A stretch of 64,000 nucleotides of DNA. Source: Lethocerus indicus. Its lineage: Eukaryota; Arthropoda; Insecta; Hemiptera; Belostomatidae. Below the pieces are notes generated by a model that was given only the letters and a program-made list of their open reading frames with translations, ran no database searches and was not told where the DNA came from. The translations under genes and the position numbers were made by a program. The stretch spans positions 10,629,575-10,693,574 of the forward strand of contig JACDQD010000005.1 in NCBI GenBank assembly GCA_019843655.1. The letters run 5' to 3'. The first letter of the stretch is position 1. Every line of letters begins with the position of its first letter. This document shows positions 35,001 to 49,423 of this stretch, piece by piece.

Positions 35001-36316
35001 CTTTTGCCGTTTCGCCGGCCGATATACGAGGAACTGGTCTAAGAACAGTTCCCGGGTGCAATTTCCACGTTCAGCGGCCCGTCTGTGCGCCGTAGCGAAT
35101 AGTCGGGAAAGTTAATAACGCCGAATGTTAGAACAAGCATGACCGTTTTTTTTATCGAAGGTTTGTAAGTGAATTGAGTTAATTGTTTTATAAGTATATC
35201 TGGGAATATTTAACTGTATTTGAAAAGGCCTTTAATTGTAATAATTATGGCCGGTAGCTTTTGCATGGGCCAACGTATGAAGGGAAGCCGTGAGAACTCT
35301 TTTAAAACTTATTGAATTTTTATTAAAGTTACTGTTGAATGAAGTACATATCTTCAGTTGATTGAGGTAACGCCATTTTTCTAGTCATCACTTGTTTGCC
35401 TACCATTCTGTACATACTAAAAATTCCCAATACGGGTAATGCTGACAAGCTTTTTTTCCAAGCAAGGTTTTTTCCTCTGTCCTATTTTACCGCAATGATC
35501 TTATATAATCTAAAACTAAATAGTCAATTGTTTTGTCTCTCAATATCTACTTGAATGTGTCATACTTTGGCGGAAGTAGCCGATACAGGACTAATTTTGG
35601 TGTTACGAATCTGGTCCATAAATAGAAAACAAAAATTAAATCAGTATACACAGTGGGAACGTTTCCGCGCCGCCTTCTTAATTTCTATTTAATTGCATTC
35701 CCCACTGTTACATTGTTCTATAATGCATATTGGTTTCACAAAACACTTTGTTTTTCCTCCTCCACCACGAAGCCTGATTAGTTTTGGCGGTTCAGACACC
35801 TCCCCCACCCGCCCGCCCAGTCTTTCTCTCTCTCTATTGCGCCATTGTTTTCCAAAACCGATCTCTCTTTTCATTGTTTGAGCGCCTTACGCAACAGAAG
35901 CGGGACTCCAGTCGTGGCGTTATATTTTGTTTTGATTATTGTACTGCGTCGCTTATTCTTGCCCTGGAGAATTTCGGAATATTTAAAATGTAAGTATCAG
36001 AAAGAATACTAGTAGTGACATAATATTCCATATTCCCGTTTATGGTGACGTCTCTATGACTATTTTAAACTTTGAAATATGGATTTTTTTCTAGAAAATT
36101 ACCACTTTTTAAATTGTTACATCACAAGAGAGATTTTGATGATGAGATTATGAAATAACATAAGTCTATAAAATATGAAAACGACAAATAATACTGTAAT
36201 ATTTAGAAAATATGGGTTGTGTAGATGTGCCGACGTAAAGAAGGAGTGATAATAATCATACACGTTTCCGCGTCTCTATTTGTGAGCATTTTTCGCAATA
36301 GTCACCGATGACCATT

Positions 36317-36334
36317 GCGGTACTCGAGTACCGC
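36317..36334. other. 18-bp perfect palindrome GCGGTACTCGAGTACCGC
   Basis: Fully self-complementary with a CTCGAG core, extended by TTGC/GCAA with a small asymmetry. It lies in otherwise ordinary intron about 75 bp before a G11 run. A homodimer-binding site is the simplest reading. Confidence 0.45.
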
Positions 36335-36407
36335 GCAACAGAAAAAAGGCGGAAGGAGAAGAAAATAAGAGAACATTTTAAATTACTCAATTTCCACCAC
36401 ATAACAC

Positions 36408-36418
36408 GGGGGGGGGGG
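36408..36418 (+). repeat. G11 homopolymer
   Basis: Run of eleven G. Prone to sequencing error and length polymorphism. Confidence 0.85.
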
Positions 36419-37012
36419 TGAAAATGAAATTGAAGACAGGAGAGTGAGCATTACCGGGGCGTCCCGTTATGCTCAAGCAATTATCGCGACTACGTGAGGA
36501 GGAACGCTACAATAAAGAGCGGCCATTAGAATGCAGATAGGCAGAACGTGTGAACTGCAGTTTCCAAGAAAGCATCGCCCGCCCTTATCGCCTCGCTTCG
36601 ACGTATAATTTCCCCAGGTAGAAATACGGACGAAAATCGTCTTCGGGCATTCGGTCGATCGGGGTTGAACGGTTCAATTTCTAACCGGTTCATAATTTTT
36701 AAATCGTAAATACAACTCGTGGAACGTATCAAAACGAATTATTAAATCGAACGCAAAACGCTATCGACAACTCCGACCGTGACTCACGTTTTCTTGCCAT
36801 CTCGGGTTGTAGTTCGCGAGTTTCCTCAGCCCTCTAATGACGCTCCCGTCCGAATAAATAAACCGCTCTAACGACTAGCCGCCGCGCCCGGCGGTCTAAT
36901 AAGTTTTAATTTAAGCAACAGTCCGCCTAGCATTCCTGTAAATTCATATTGCTTATATTATATATAACGGCTGACGGCGAGTTCTATGAATAAATCGGCC
37001 GAAAGATATAGG

Positions 37013-37077
37013 AGGTCAATTACAGGGCGAATAGCGGAGGTAATTACCTCTCCGGTAGCTCGCCGTAAGTCTGACCT
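37013..37077. other. Nested inverted structure, 65 bp
   Basis: Three concentric pairs of arms: AGGTCA/TGACCT (37013-37018, 37072-37077), GGCGA/TCGCC (37026-37030, 37060-37064) and a central 14-bp palindrome GAGGTAATTACCTC (37037-37050). The gap between the outer two pairs is seven bases on both sides. It could fold as a 65-nt stem-loop, or be a DNA dyad in which nuclear-receptor half-sites (AGGTCA) flank a homeodomain TAATTA core. It lies in a long GC-richer block. Confidence 0.4.
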
Positions 37078-40000
37078 TTATTGCGGCTCAGTTATTCAAA
37101 ACTAGCGGTCGCCGACGAAATCGACTATGAGTTTTACTCGGCCTTTCTCGAGTTAACCGCCACCGCCCCGTTTTATTCGCCCCTTATTACCGCCTAACTG
37201 CTCATTAGCGGGCAAATAAAAACTACGACGAATCCTTCTTCCGCCGGCCTCGAGAGATATTTATAGTTGTAATGTTTATGCCGGAGCCGATTCTCGGTCA
37301 TCGGGTAAATGGGGTTTGTTCACCTCTCTCTTTCGCCTTGATCCAGATGGAAAGGGTAGGGCCGGTTCGATCGATTTTTCACGCTCCTTTCGGAAAAATG
37401 AATTGGGCCGGAGGAGGGGGGACCCCCGTGAACTTTACCGGGATGGACTGTTCAAGCCGACTATAATGGGATACCTACTGCGGGCGCTATACCGTTGGCT
37501 GTATGGAGGCGACCCACTTAGTTTTGCCCCTGGGCATGACCGATTTCCGCGCTCCCCGCAGGAAATCGGGTTAACTGATCATCACGTCGAAAATGAACCG
37601 TGTCATATCACAGCTCGGTATTAAACTAGACTAAAATTGAGAAAGGAATAATTTTAAAATAGATTTACAATAAATTAAAAACAACTCTTTTAAAAAATCA
37701 TAAAATAATATTACCTATGTCTTTTCTTCCGTTACAAGCTAAAATGAAGGAACTGATAGGGCTAAGTGTAACAGACTACTAAGAAACAAGCATATTACCT
37801 ATTCATGTTTGGCAGAAAACGGAACATATTTGATTCTAATTGAAAAATTCGTTTCATCGGGGGAAGTTCTCCCGAGTGATTCTATTAATTAGTGTTCCAT
37901 TAATTTAACAATTGTTTTAAGAGTGATCCTTAATTACTATAACTTTATTGGGGGAATATTTTGAAGCATTGGGTATTTAAACGTGCGCGACCGTTGAATA
38001 ATTCAGGGGGACCACCGAGGCCAACAGATGCGTTATATGAAGGGGAGGGCGATAAATAATGCATGCCCGAAATCTGGATTCATCGAGGTAGCGGTCGCTA
38101 CAATTTCGGATTCGTCCCGAGTCGTTCTTCAGTTTGTGAACGCTGAATAACAATACGTCCGCGGTGACGGACATAAGCGTGCTTCGTGCCACTGTGCTTC
38201 GAGGTATACTGTGCATTAGCTCGACCGGTCTTCTCCGAATTCCGGCTAGAAACGTAAATCTGACGATATTAAATTTCGAAATTTGTATTCCTCAGACCAC
38301 GGCTAGTGGAGTCGATAAACGAGTCTTCATCTTATGAATCCAGATGAACCAGTGGATGTTTTCGGAGTGTCACGACAAAATATTCTTAAATTGAAAGAAG
38401 ATATTAAGTTGAAACGATTAGATGTGCCTCTGATTAGTAACTCCGAGCGATGCAATTTATAATTTTAATTACCTTTCACGATATCGCAAAAAATATGACG
38501 ATTTTTAGAAAATGAGAATATCAGTTGTTTTTTAAAAACAGTACTGATATTTGAGAATATTAGTTTTTTATACCTCTTTAGTACTTAGCGAGTACTTAGA
38601 ATACCAAAGTAATTATCCACATTGTTGGCCAAACCCGAAAAGGCTTCAATAATATTCGATAATTCAATAAAATCACTAATAAATCACACACCGTTGAACC
38701 GTTGAAATATGTTTTCATGTATGAAATTGTACGTATATGAAATACGTGCAATAGTCGATTGCAGATGAACCTAAGCCAGCTGAACTACATTTTGCCAGTC
38801 TTTAAAGTGTTGAACAAAAATAATAATATCGTTTGCGTTTTCGATCATAAAATATGTGTGATGGCGGCATAAAAACGTATGTGTGACTTGGAAATGTTGT
38901 TACTTTTCGTATTATTCTTCTTATTTTATCCACGCTCCAACTTGGGTATCGGTTTCAGCCACTACAATTTCAGTGGGCGATTTTACTGCTCTGTAACATA
39001 GAATTGTTTTGCTCGGTGATGGCCCCGCGCCAAACTGCACGCATCCAGGCGATTTTATGATTGGGGCGGGTACCACAAATAGTACCGCTGTTGGTGGGGT
39101 TGGCGGGGACAGCTGTTTGATGCCCGAATGCGTTTCTTGGTACTTATCAGATCGGCAGCTTCCCTTCGGCCATCTCCAGTCGCTTCGTTTCGTTTTATGT
39201 TAAACCGAGGTCGAGGCCTGCACCGAGGTACTCGCCCTTTCAGGCTACCGGGTACGGCGACAACCCGAACTTGAGGCAGAACGGTCATAAAATCTCTATA
39301 GCCCTCCTATTCCCAGTCCCTCCCCTCTTCTCCGAATACCTTAAATTAATAACCGTAAAACTGTTTCTGGAGAAATAGCCTACGGTCTTCTCCCCCAGTG
39401 GCTATTCTGGGGTGGACAGTGTAACCGGAGCCCAGTGTTGTCGGTGATCGTTTTATGTCGAAGAGCCGATATGCGGTCAAGGGCACCACCAGCTAGCCCG
39501 CAGATTGGCTCCTCTTACTCGTCCGTCCACTTTTTCGTGTAACTTTCTTCGCCGTGTGCTGACTTAGGACGAAATATTATATTCACGAGAAAAAAACACG
39601 GGATAACATTTCTAGCCAGTATTAATACATTTTGTGAAAGTATACATCTATAACTCTCTTGTATTTATTCATTCCTAATCATTCTTAAGGCGATTATACA
39701 AACAAATAAAATACTCCTAGAGACTTACACGCGGTTTAGTTACCTCATTATTACGGACTTTCGTAGGATTTTAATGTCATTAGCTTGAGAATCCCCTTCC
39801 TGAGACCGACTAGCGATCCTTGGTCTTTCTACTGATTATAGCAGTTATGATTGGGGCGTAGACCAATTAGATTCCTTGATCGAAGCCAATAATATCGAGG
39901 TGAACCATCCCCTCGTTCCGTCCCCATTCACTCGGTTGCATGCCGTATAATTGATTTCCCCAATGATAGACTGCTCTTTTATTTAATAGCGGTCTTCCAC

Positions 40001-43000
40001 CGGGGATACTCGTCAATTTCATGCAATTAATTCTCACAAATGCGTTGCCTATAATTATAAATTCGGGCTAAGGTCTAGAGGTTTATCGCTTGTCCGCGAA
40101 ATGAATAGTTTTAATTGAGGAAGCATTGCAGTTTCATAATTGCAGCGCGGATATGTAACATTGATTAATACTTTGTTAGAATTAATATGCGAATATATTC
40201 ATGAACTGTTAATTCATTTGTATATAATGAATGGTTTGGTTTAATATTAGATTATTTATGCGCATAAGGGATAACTATATAAAATCTAATCGCATAGCTG
40301 GGCGAATTTTGCGTTTGATGTGAAAACTTTTCCTGGTATTATCAGTTACGATGGCGAGAGAAATGACTTGACTGCGGACTTCTCTTTAGGGTTGCTAGTG
40401 TTTTATTAGTGAACACTCGCCGCGACACCCGTACCTGGCTATTGAGTTGGATCGTTTCCTCTAACATTGACCACTAGGATTGATTAGTTCCTAGTAACCG
40501 GACGATGCTGCTATGTTCGAGTACATAGTTGATGTTCTGCCATATAAGTACCGTCCGGGAGAATGCTATAACTCCCCGGCCGAGCGAGCCTCTCGCTCAC
40601 AGCAGGCGCTGGCCCGATCTCAAGAAACTTTCGCGTACGCAATTGTCACTTTCACTGGGCTCCAAGTCGGTTCCATTGAAGCGTTGCGAGCGGGGGCCGA
40701 CCGGTGGCGTTTGCAATAGTGTCAAGGACTGAGGCGACACCATTGTTTCTGTTCTCTGTTTCGCCTACCTGGACAACCAGGCTCCGCAATACCACCCACC
40801 CGAACACAGATTTAAAGTGGTCAAACTCAGTAATTCGCACAGAAAAAGGGCAACAAATTGAAAGTAAGAAAGTAAATATTCATATATGTTTCACACGGTT
40901 CATTTTATGTGTTGCATCTCTGGTATATAAATCGATAAGCATCGTTTTACGAATTAATCGAGCCAAATCTTATCGCAATTCTAAGCCTTATACCCATAAA
41001 CTCCCCGTTTCTCCTGGAAAGGAATAATTTTTAGTGGTTGTCAATTATTTTTTTTATCATCCTATTTGTGAGGTTCTCTTCTTCATATATTTTCTAGGGA
41101 GGAATTACACGATTTTAAAAATTATACCGGAAGTTGGTACGGTAATATGGTTCAGAGTATCAAACCTTGTTCAACAGTTTCTAAAACCGTTCACCCTTCT
41201 GATCGACGAATACTTATTCTGAATTTGAACATTGAATATCTGATTCCCACGGGTACGTGAATTTCATATTCCATGTTCTGTTTGGCATGTATGTTGAAAC
41301 AGTGGACTGTCACTAAGATGGATCACAATATTTCGCTGTGTAAGATTTTCGGAAACATTCTAATGACTACGAAGTTCCGTTTAATCACTCGATGTATACG
41401 ATCGAAGGAAAATTCGGTCCGCCACCGGGTCGAATCCGGCATTTAGGCCGCGCCAATTTAATCACTGAGCTATTCCGGACCCTAATCACCGGTGATTTCG
41501 GAATATCCCAACAATTACTCTTTTTCTCGGAACCGATACTCATTATATTTGGGCATCCTGCCACTTTGTATTTGAGAGCGGCTGCAGCCTTCTATTATAA
41601 CTTATAAGCGAAATAAATTGGACGCAGTCGTTACGGAAGGAATTATGAAACTGAATTCCAATGAGTAAACTGGATGTTGCGAGCACCTCTCATTTAATCG
41701 GCTGAAATTTTTAAGGAAAATTCATTAAGACACATTTCCGTAGCTTTATATTTCACTAAAACTCACTCTGCGTCAATAGGATAATAAGATGAATAATAAA
41801 CGTGCGATTGTCACCTCCATAATTTCGCCTGGCTCCGGTGATCATCATGCGATGAACTGCCAACTATTCAGGGACGATATATTGGACATGGCAGATACTT
41901 GAGTCGCAATTTTGTAATTCAAGAGTCTCGTTACAGTTTCTCCTCGATAAATTTTGCATGTCGACGATTTACATATCAATGCCCAGAAAACTAGGCTCTG
42001 ATGATAAAATGGAAATCCGTTTTATTCCCGAGCTCTTAGTAATCATATTTGAACGAGCTCGCTTAATGGACCCTGACGCAACCGGTCTTCAAATGAGATG
42101 CGCAAATGCGGTCGCAACACTGGGACCAATTAAAGCGACGGTGATACATTTAAAGAAGAGCATTTTATCCTATCTGTTTCTCGTTACAGACAGAACAAAT
42201 GTATTTCAAGAACAAATACAAGTAATGATAGTTTCAAAATTCGTTCAAAATTTTATATGATTGTATTTTGTAGTAAAAAAATCATAACTATACGTGTCTA
42301 GAGGCGATTGGACTGAGATTTTTGAAATGAAGCAATTTTCGGAGGTATAAACTCATTTACCGGATAACATGTAATTGATAATTTCTGCTTAAATTTAATT
42401 TTATGTTTATATTCAATGTATTAAAGGAATTTCATACTTTAAAAGGTATGACCTTTCAATAAACCTCGAACCGTGCTCGATAATCTCTTTAAGGCACCAG
42501 GTATACTAAGCCCGTCACACACGTTACATTCCAGTAGGTGAACTTGGTATTACTCTATGTTTGCATTTTATCTGCTGCCTGAATCGCCACTACGTGAATA
42601 ATTTCGAGCAATAAGAAAATTTTATTGACTTTATCGTTAAATATTACATAAGAGTAAATATTGCATAGCCGTATTGGAACGGCTCTCCTCACCCCGCTGA
42701 GCGTTAAGGAATACCTGCTTGGAGATAAGTACATATCACCTATAGTGAAATTATTTATATAGGAGGCTGAATAAGTATGATGAAATAGTTTGGTCAAGTG
42801 AATAGGGAGAGCGGTGCTTCGAGCGATGTCTCTTATAAAATTAATTGTGATTCAAACGCTTGTCAGAATGAATCTGTTTTGTTGGGCCTCATGTCAGGGC
42901 GGCTCAAACCGCAGAACCGGTTTCGAATTTTGTTTACGCGGCCAATCGGTTTGGCGCCTTGTGAAAAGCCGATCTTGTAACAGGATCCGTCCGCGCTGCG

Positions 43001-44773
43001 ATCAACAAACCGTTAATAAATGACTTCAACTTTAACGCTGGATAAATAACAGTTTGTCATTAAGCCCTCTATACGAAAATGTGAACTTACCGGAGGTGTA
43101 ATGAGATTTGGACACGTACAACTTTCTAATATCATTTTAATTTAAGTGCCAGTAGGTAGCCACAAGTTTATGACGAAATGAGTTATCGTCATTCTTACGA
43201 AACTATAAATTCCGTGACTATGTTAAATATTCCGACATTATAACAACACATTCTTTACTCATACAAATAATGAATATTTTAATATAAAGGAAGTTTGAGT
43301 CGGGCGTTAAAGTCTCTTCACAATTCACAACTTACGTTGTACTTATGGATAGAAAAAAAATATTATCGCCTGGATTAAATCAGTGAATGTTTGAACTTCG
43401 GTCAAGGGAACTTTTGTATAACGTCTCGTACGTATATGTGGACTGTTTCTGGGCACGGATGCTGAATATTAACAGAGGATGTGACCGTAACGTCGTCCGA
43501 ATAACAGTTCCGGAGGCATCTAGCCGTCCTATCTGAAGTCAGACACCAGGAACTGGGCTGTTCTTCCTCGTTTCTCACATTTTTTTCTCCCAACATCAGA
43601 CATCCGAGTACGTGCAAAGTGGGCCTAACGGCGGCCATCAGTTTTGGCTCTGTATAAACTGTTCACGGACAATGTACTGGAAGACTACGGACTCGTCAAT
43701 AGAAAAGATGCTTACCCAGAATTTAATGTTAATTTAATTTGGTTATTATTTGAAATAATTGGTTTAATTTTAGTTTTTAGTTATATTTATTGGTAATGAA
43801 CTCGTACACTGGCTTTTATGACATTTTATATTGATTTTAATTTCTTCTTGAGTCCTCTAATAAAAATTCAATCGTTTTAAATTACTAATATGATTAGGTC
43901 TTTATATTCGAATCCCCGAAAATATGACTTATCCACAACTCGCAATAGTCTCTCGGTCTGGAAACCGCGACTCTCATAAGTCCTGCTTACTAAGTAGAAC
44001 TTCGTTCAGTATCTTCTTAAGCCCGTGATCGCCAGGAAGGAGAGAACACAATGTCTATAACGCGGTGGACGGATCGTCGATCTAACCTCGGACAATTGCG
44101 GTGTTCACTTAGCTCCAAGTTTTTGAACCTTCCTTTTTTGCCCTTCCTTCGGTGCCGAGGGGTCCCGGGCCCCCTAATGGCGATGGTCGGTGGACGTGCT
44201 GCTGGGAAACAAAAGGGAGAGGAAGCCGCAAGCGTGCCTCCAGTTTGAGGTCGGGGGAGGATTTGTCGGTGGGCGCCGCAAACATTTCTTACCCCGCACC
44301 CGTCCCCAATTATCCTGAAGAAGAAGTTGTGAGGGAAATAACAAATTAAAAAAATATACTGGGACTTCCGTAAGGTTTGCAGACCTATTACAACATCGAA
44401 GATGAGACGCGTAACTTTGAGAATATTCTAATCTTCGAGGAAATGAGACAATACCAATTAGGATATTCAAGGAATCATCAGTAATCTGTATTTCTCGAAT
44501 CTTTTGATATTTTTCGAATTATACAACATTTTTACGTCTTTCAACTAGGCTAACGTAAAATTGAACATAATTCGTACAATGAAATACATAAAGTCGGACA
44601 ATCCAAAGTAGTTGGCAACCACTGAAGACAGATGTCAAGAATCATAAAAAACGAAGCCGTTGATTTTAATAAATCAGTCTGCAATTATTTTATGCAGAAA
44701 TCACAGTAATTAAATGCAACAGTTATTTAACCTTCACCTCGCGGAAGCTGCTGCAAATATTAATATAGTCGCT

Positions 44774-44786
44774 GGGTGGGGGGGGG
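44774..44786 (+). repeat. G-rich run (GGGTGGGGGGGGG)
   Basis: A 13-bp near-homopolymer; minor G-quadruplex potential. Confidence 0.75.
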
Positions 44787-47700
44787 TTAATTACTTCCCC
44801 GGCGGCAATGATACATCATCACGCACAGGACAGGGATATCGGGGCATCTCCTTCCCTTGAGGGGTCGTTACTCCGCAATTATCAGATGGTATCTGGCCTA
44901 TAAGTATATAACAATGAAAGCGAAATGAGCCGGACATTAAGAGGGAACACGACAGTTAGTTATTATTATGATATGCTCCGGAGAAAGGTGCGACTCCTCC
45001 GACCCTTTGAAATTATCTTATAGCCTCCCAAAGAACAAAATAAACATAAATTTGGATTAAAATTATTTTGTTCAGACTTCACTTTTGGTTCTGAAATAAT
45101 CTACGTATGACGAACGTTGGTGAATAGTATACAAAATAGTGTACTGATCATCAAATTTTACCCGAGGATTTAAAAACCTAAAAAGGAAATGTGCTAAGCG
45201 TTAATAGCTCCAATTATTACCTACATGCATTGTATTTCGTTTCTGAATTCTCAGTTGAGCGAGAAACCAATGAATCACGCTAGGCGCGGTCAGTACCGAG
45301 AGTCGGTACTAATGGATCACGAGACTGCTGATATTTGGAGGTCCGGATCGATCTCAGGGCGATCCGGTTTCGATTTTTGCCTTGTTTTCTACACGGCTCA
45401 CGCGCTTCAAATGTGGAACATTCGGGCCAGTTAGGGTTTGGCACGTGGCAACATTGGCCCACCTGCACAAGGCCGCCGGCCCCTATACAAGATATACATC
45501 CTTCCTACACATATTTCGATAAATACCTTCGAGACTGCCGCTCTCGAATACAAGGCTATACTGGGCCCAAACGGATTCTAGAATTATTAAGTTGAAAATC
45601 CAATATTAAGTGATAACGGATCGCCATTTGATTTTAAATACTTGGTATTTTTTATAATTACCTATATAATAAATAGAATAAACTGCAGTATGAAATTCAC
45701 GTCTAATCACAGTTAGTAGTGAAGATGATATGTTATACAAAACTTAGTTCAGCGATTGTTTTGTCGAATTCGCGACTTTTTAATGCATATTTCTAATAGG
45801 TTATAATGGAATTTCCGTGGTTGTTGACTAAATTTAAATTCATGACAGTGTTTTCTCGGATAGTATATGAATTTATAAATCATGAGAAGTAGTACTTACT
45901 TGAGAGAATGGCTAAAGAAAATAAGAGTATTTGCCCAAGTGGGAATCTCCTGTGCCTTATTTCATTTTTTCAATATATTCCATATGGCCGGTATTAAACC
46001 ATTAAAAGGCAAAAATTTGAATTACAAGCATTTGCCGCTTCCTACGTCCGAAGACAGTGTATGAAATTGGTTAACCTCGCTCCGGCACCGTTTCCAACTT
46101 TCCCTTTCCTTCTCCCTTTCAAGGTTCCGTCGGTCGTTTCGTTATGCTTTTTGTGTCATCATTCACCTCTGGAACGCTTCCGGTCCGGGCCGATTAAGTT
46201 CCATACGACAGCATTGGGTGGATTCGAAACGGTGGGGGAATATTCTTACGGTTGCGTAAAAAAAAATTCAGCTTTGTCTCCTCCGTAGAAATATAAACTA
46301 CTCCGCGGCTGATTTAGCTCGCAAACGTTGCATCATGTAATACTCAAGAGTGTTAAGAATCCTACCGTTTCATAACATTTTCCATTCCATTTTAAGATAA
46401 ATTATTATCTCTAATAATAACGAATCCCCCAGACGATGTCCAATATAACCCGTCCAGTATTAGTGAACTCACGATTTGTTATAATTATTTATTCATTATT
46501 TCCAGTATCTTTAATGGTAATGGTATCAATAGGCCGAAATCATCATCTACACTATCATTGATCATGCTCTGTGAATAGCGGACTAAATATTAATTTTCTT
46601 TTTTTCTATAATATTTATACCCATTTATTTACGATGTTCAATGACGTGAGTTAAATGAAGTTTAATTTAATTTCATTATGTTGTTTCAATCCTTAAACAC
46701 GTGTTTCCTGCGTGGAAACTAGAGTAGAAACAATGAAGAGAATTTGGAGTGGCAATAATAATGGAAGACAGGACTCTCTGAGTATAAGTAGAGGTATGTA
46801 GAGTGAGAGGGACTATAAAGCTCCGGGTGAAAGAATAGGAAACCTGTTTGGAGGAGGAAGCGCAAAGTGAGCCAGCCAGCATAGTGCACCGTGATATCGG
46901 TCTTCTCTCCCCGCCTCTAATTACCGAGTATAAATTAAGAGTGCGGTGAACTGCGCGCTATCTACATTCATGGAGGGATCGGCTCCGACCGATAGTAAAC
47001 ACCCATTCGTGAAGGCATTCCTTTCTCATAGACAAGCCCTTAGGGTCATTTCCCGCTCTACAGCTCCCTAATTTCCCGTGTTAATCAGTGGGCCGAACTA
47101 GAAATTTAGGCTTCAATATTAAGTTTTTAATGAATTGTTTTTAGTGCCCTACAACACTTTATTCAAACAATTTTGTAATATTGCCTTTTTATTTTAAACT
47201 AATTGATATATAGCTTCCCTTGATGTTAGCATTCTCGCAATTGTCAGTAATCAAGGTAACTATTCGTGCCGGCTGCCGGTTAAGTGTCCTATTGCGTTCA
47301 GCCACATATTTACTTTGCAGCTGTTTAAGGCGATATTTATCAGGTGTACGTCAGGAATTTGGTTACATCACTCGGTGAATAACCGATTGATTTTGCCCGA
47401 AGTGAGTTACGTCCAGGAGCTATTGTCCAGATGCCCGTGTGCAAAACGAAGCCTTCTTTCTGCCCATCTTGGGAATCGTCTCCCGCGTACCGTCGAATTT
47501 CGCAACGACCGAGACCCGCAAACGGACTTCTGCCAGTAGAAGAGTGTACGCGCTTTATGGCGAAGGGTTTTTCCTAATTAATACCGGGGATGGGGCAACG
47601 TGCTGCTGGCGGCCGAACTGGAGGCCACGAACTCCCGGTGTTGGAGGGGTCACGGCGGGTCACCGACGGCCTCTCTCTTCTACCGGCCGGTGGTTACCCG

Positions 47701-49415
47701 AAATCGCCGGTACCTGCTGGTATTTAACCCGGCGCTCCCTTTGGCGGCCTAACTTCGACTTTCTCCTGACGGACCGGTTTCAATTATCAAGGGCGGTTAC
47801 GAAATGGACCCGTGTGTCTTCCACGGTTTTTTACCGTCTTAAAACCGAAAGTACCACTGGAACTTGATTAAAAGAGCCAGGACCGTACGAAAACCCGAAA
47901 ATTCCTTTTACATAATCGTGATGCCTACGTAATTATTTAAGTTGATGATGATGAACACGTTGGTGAATTATTTACAGTGGCTTTATTAAGCTTTGGATAC
48001 AAAATATATATAATAATTTTTGTATTGTTAGCTTTAAATCGTGGAAAGTAAACTTTCAACAATGATTTGAACGAAGTATTTGGTATTTTTAGAATTAATT
48101 GTATTCTCCCTGAAACACCTTTACAAAATCGTGTATACTCTTACTTATGTTTATGATTTATGAACGTATCCGCGTATTATGAAATATTTTTTTGAAAGTC
48201 TCACGTTTATAATGCGCTATATTCATATGAACTGTTCCTGTCTTTTTAAATAAACGCTTCATCGGTACTGATTTGTACCACAGGAGGTACAGAATAGTTT
48301 GAATCGCTCGTACCAGTATCGTCTAAGAAGGATTTGGGTAAAAATTTCCTGGCAGGTAGACGACCGCAGATAAAGAAACGACGTTACGAAAAGCCAATGC
48401 CAATTGCATAACTGTCTGAAACCGATACTTTCCATTTCACTATTACCAGATATCTTTCCTTTAGGACAGTTCGAAAATTAGTTCAACAAAAAGGAATATT
48501 AATTTGGGTGGTTGAGTGTGATCGTCTCAATGGAGCCGGGTACGTCATTTTCACAGCGTAGTAAGCATGAAGTCATAGTGCTAACGGAATATTGGTACGA
48601 GGGGAACATTAATACATCTCCAGCGTGACTAATTGCTGCTACAGGCAGTGTCGAAAAATGGCAGATGAAACATCTCATGTCTTTAATATCTGATTTAAAT
48701 AGCTTTTTTTTGTCGTTAAGTGTGCAGTTGTAATGGGTGATATAAATATAGCAGTGAAGTCAGACCTAACAGCACTTTCTAATTTATGTAGGTAATAAGC
48801 GAATACAGTTGATGCGTACCGGAGCTGAAAGTGTGTTAAGCTAATGCGCAAACTTCGTGCACATTTTCAGCGTTTCTTTTCTTCAAAATCACCCCGACGC
48901 ATATGACTCACTGCTGCGCATAGGAAGCGGAAACACACCCATCCATTGCTACTGGGTTATAATAAAGTTTTTTTTTATTATTTAATAATAAGTATGGAAT
49001 CGCTGGAAAGTTTTTATAACTCTTTAAAGGTAAAATATTAGACTTTTTCAGGGTTAGAAAAATTAATCCCGGGATGCTCGTGCGATTTTGTTCAGTCGAG
49101 AGGGATCGGTTGGAACAGTGGAAAGTGAACGAACAGCGCCGTGATGGAATGCGGTTTTAGTTTTTAATTGTTAGGCGAGGTAGTAGTCTGAAAGAATTCC
49201 AGCTCGGACAGTGCAGTTCGTATATATCATAAGACGATCGTGTAGTCACGAGAACAGATTCGGGACGTTCAGGGGGTAGACTGTTCGTAGCATTTTTGAG
49301 CTATTTAATGCTGAGAATACGAAGCCTACACGCGCATTGGTAATAATTTAATTATTAAATTCGTGATATGACCTTTTGTCATGCCGTACTCAGATCTTGT
49401 GAGGTCAGAACGGTT

Positions 49416-49423
49416 TGACGTCA
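49416..49423. promoter_or_regulatory. Full CRE palindrome TGACGTCA
   Basis: An exact CREB/ATF full site. About two such 8-mers are expected by chance in 64 kb, so support for function is weak. Confidence 0.25.

Noticed and set aside
35784..35991. Possible alternative first exon ending AAAAT before a GTAAGT donor
   Set aside because: A start codon split across the junction with exon C would use another frame, and no promoter signal supports it. A single good donor is not enough.
47439..47867. 142-codon plus-strand ORF
   Set aside because: No family similarity; CpG-rich block with several overlapping frames; no splice or promoter support.
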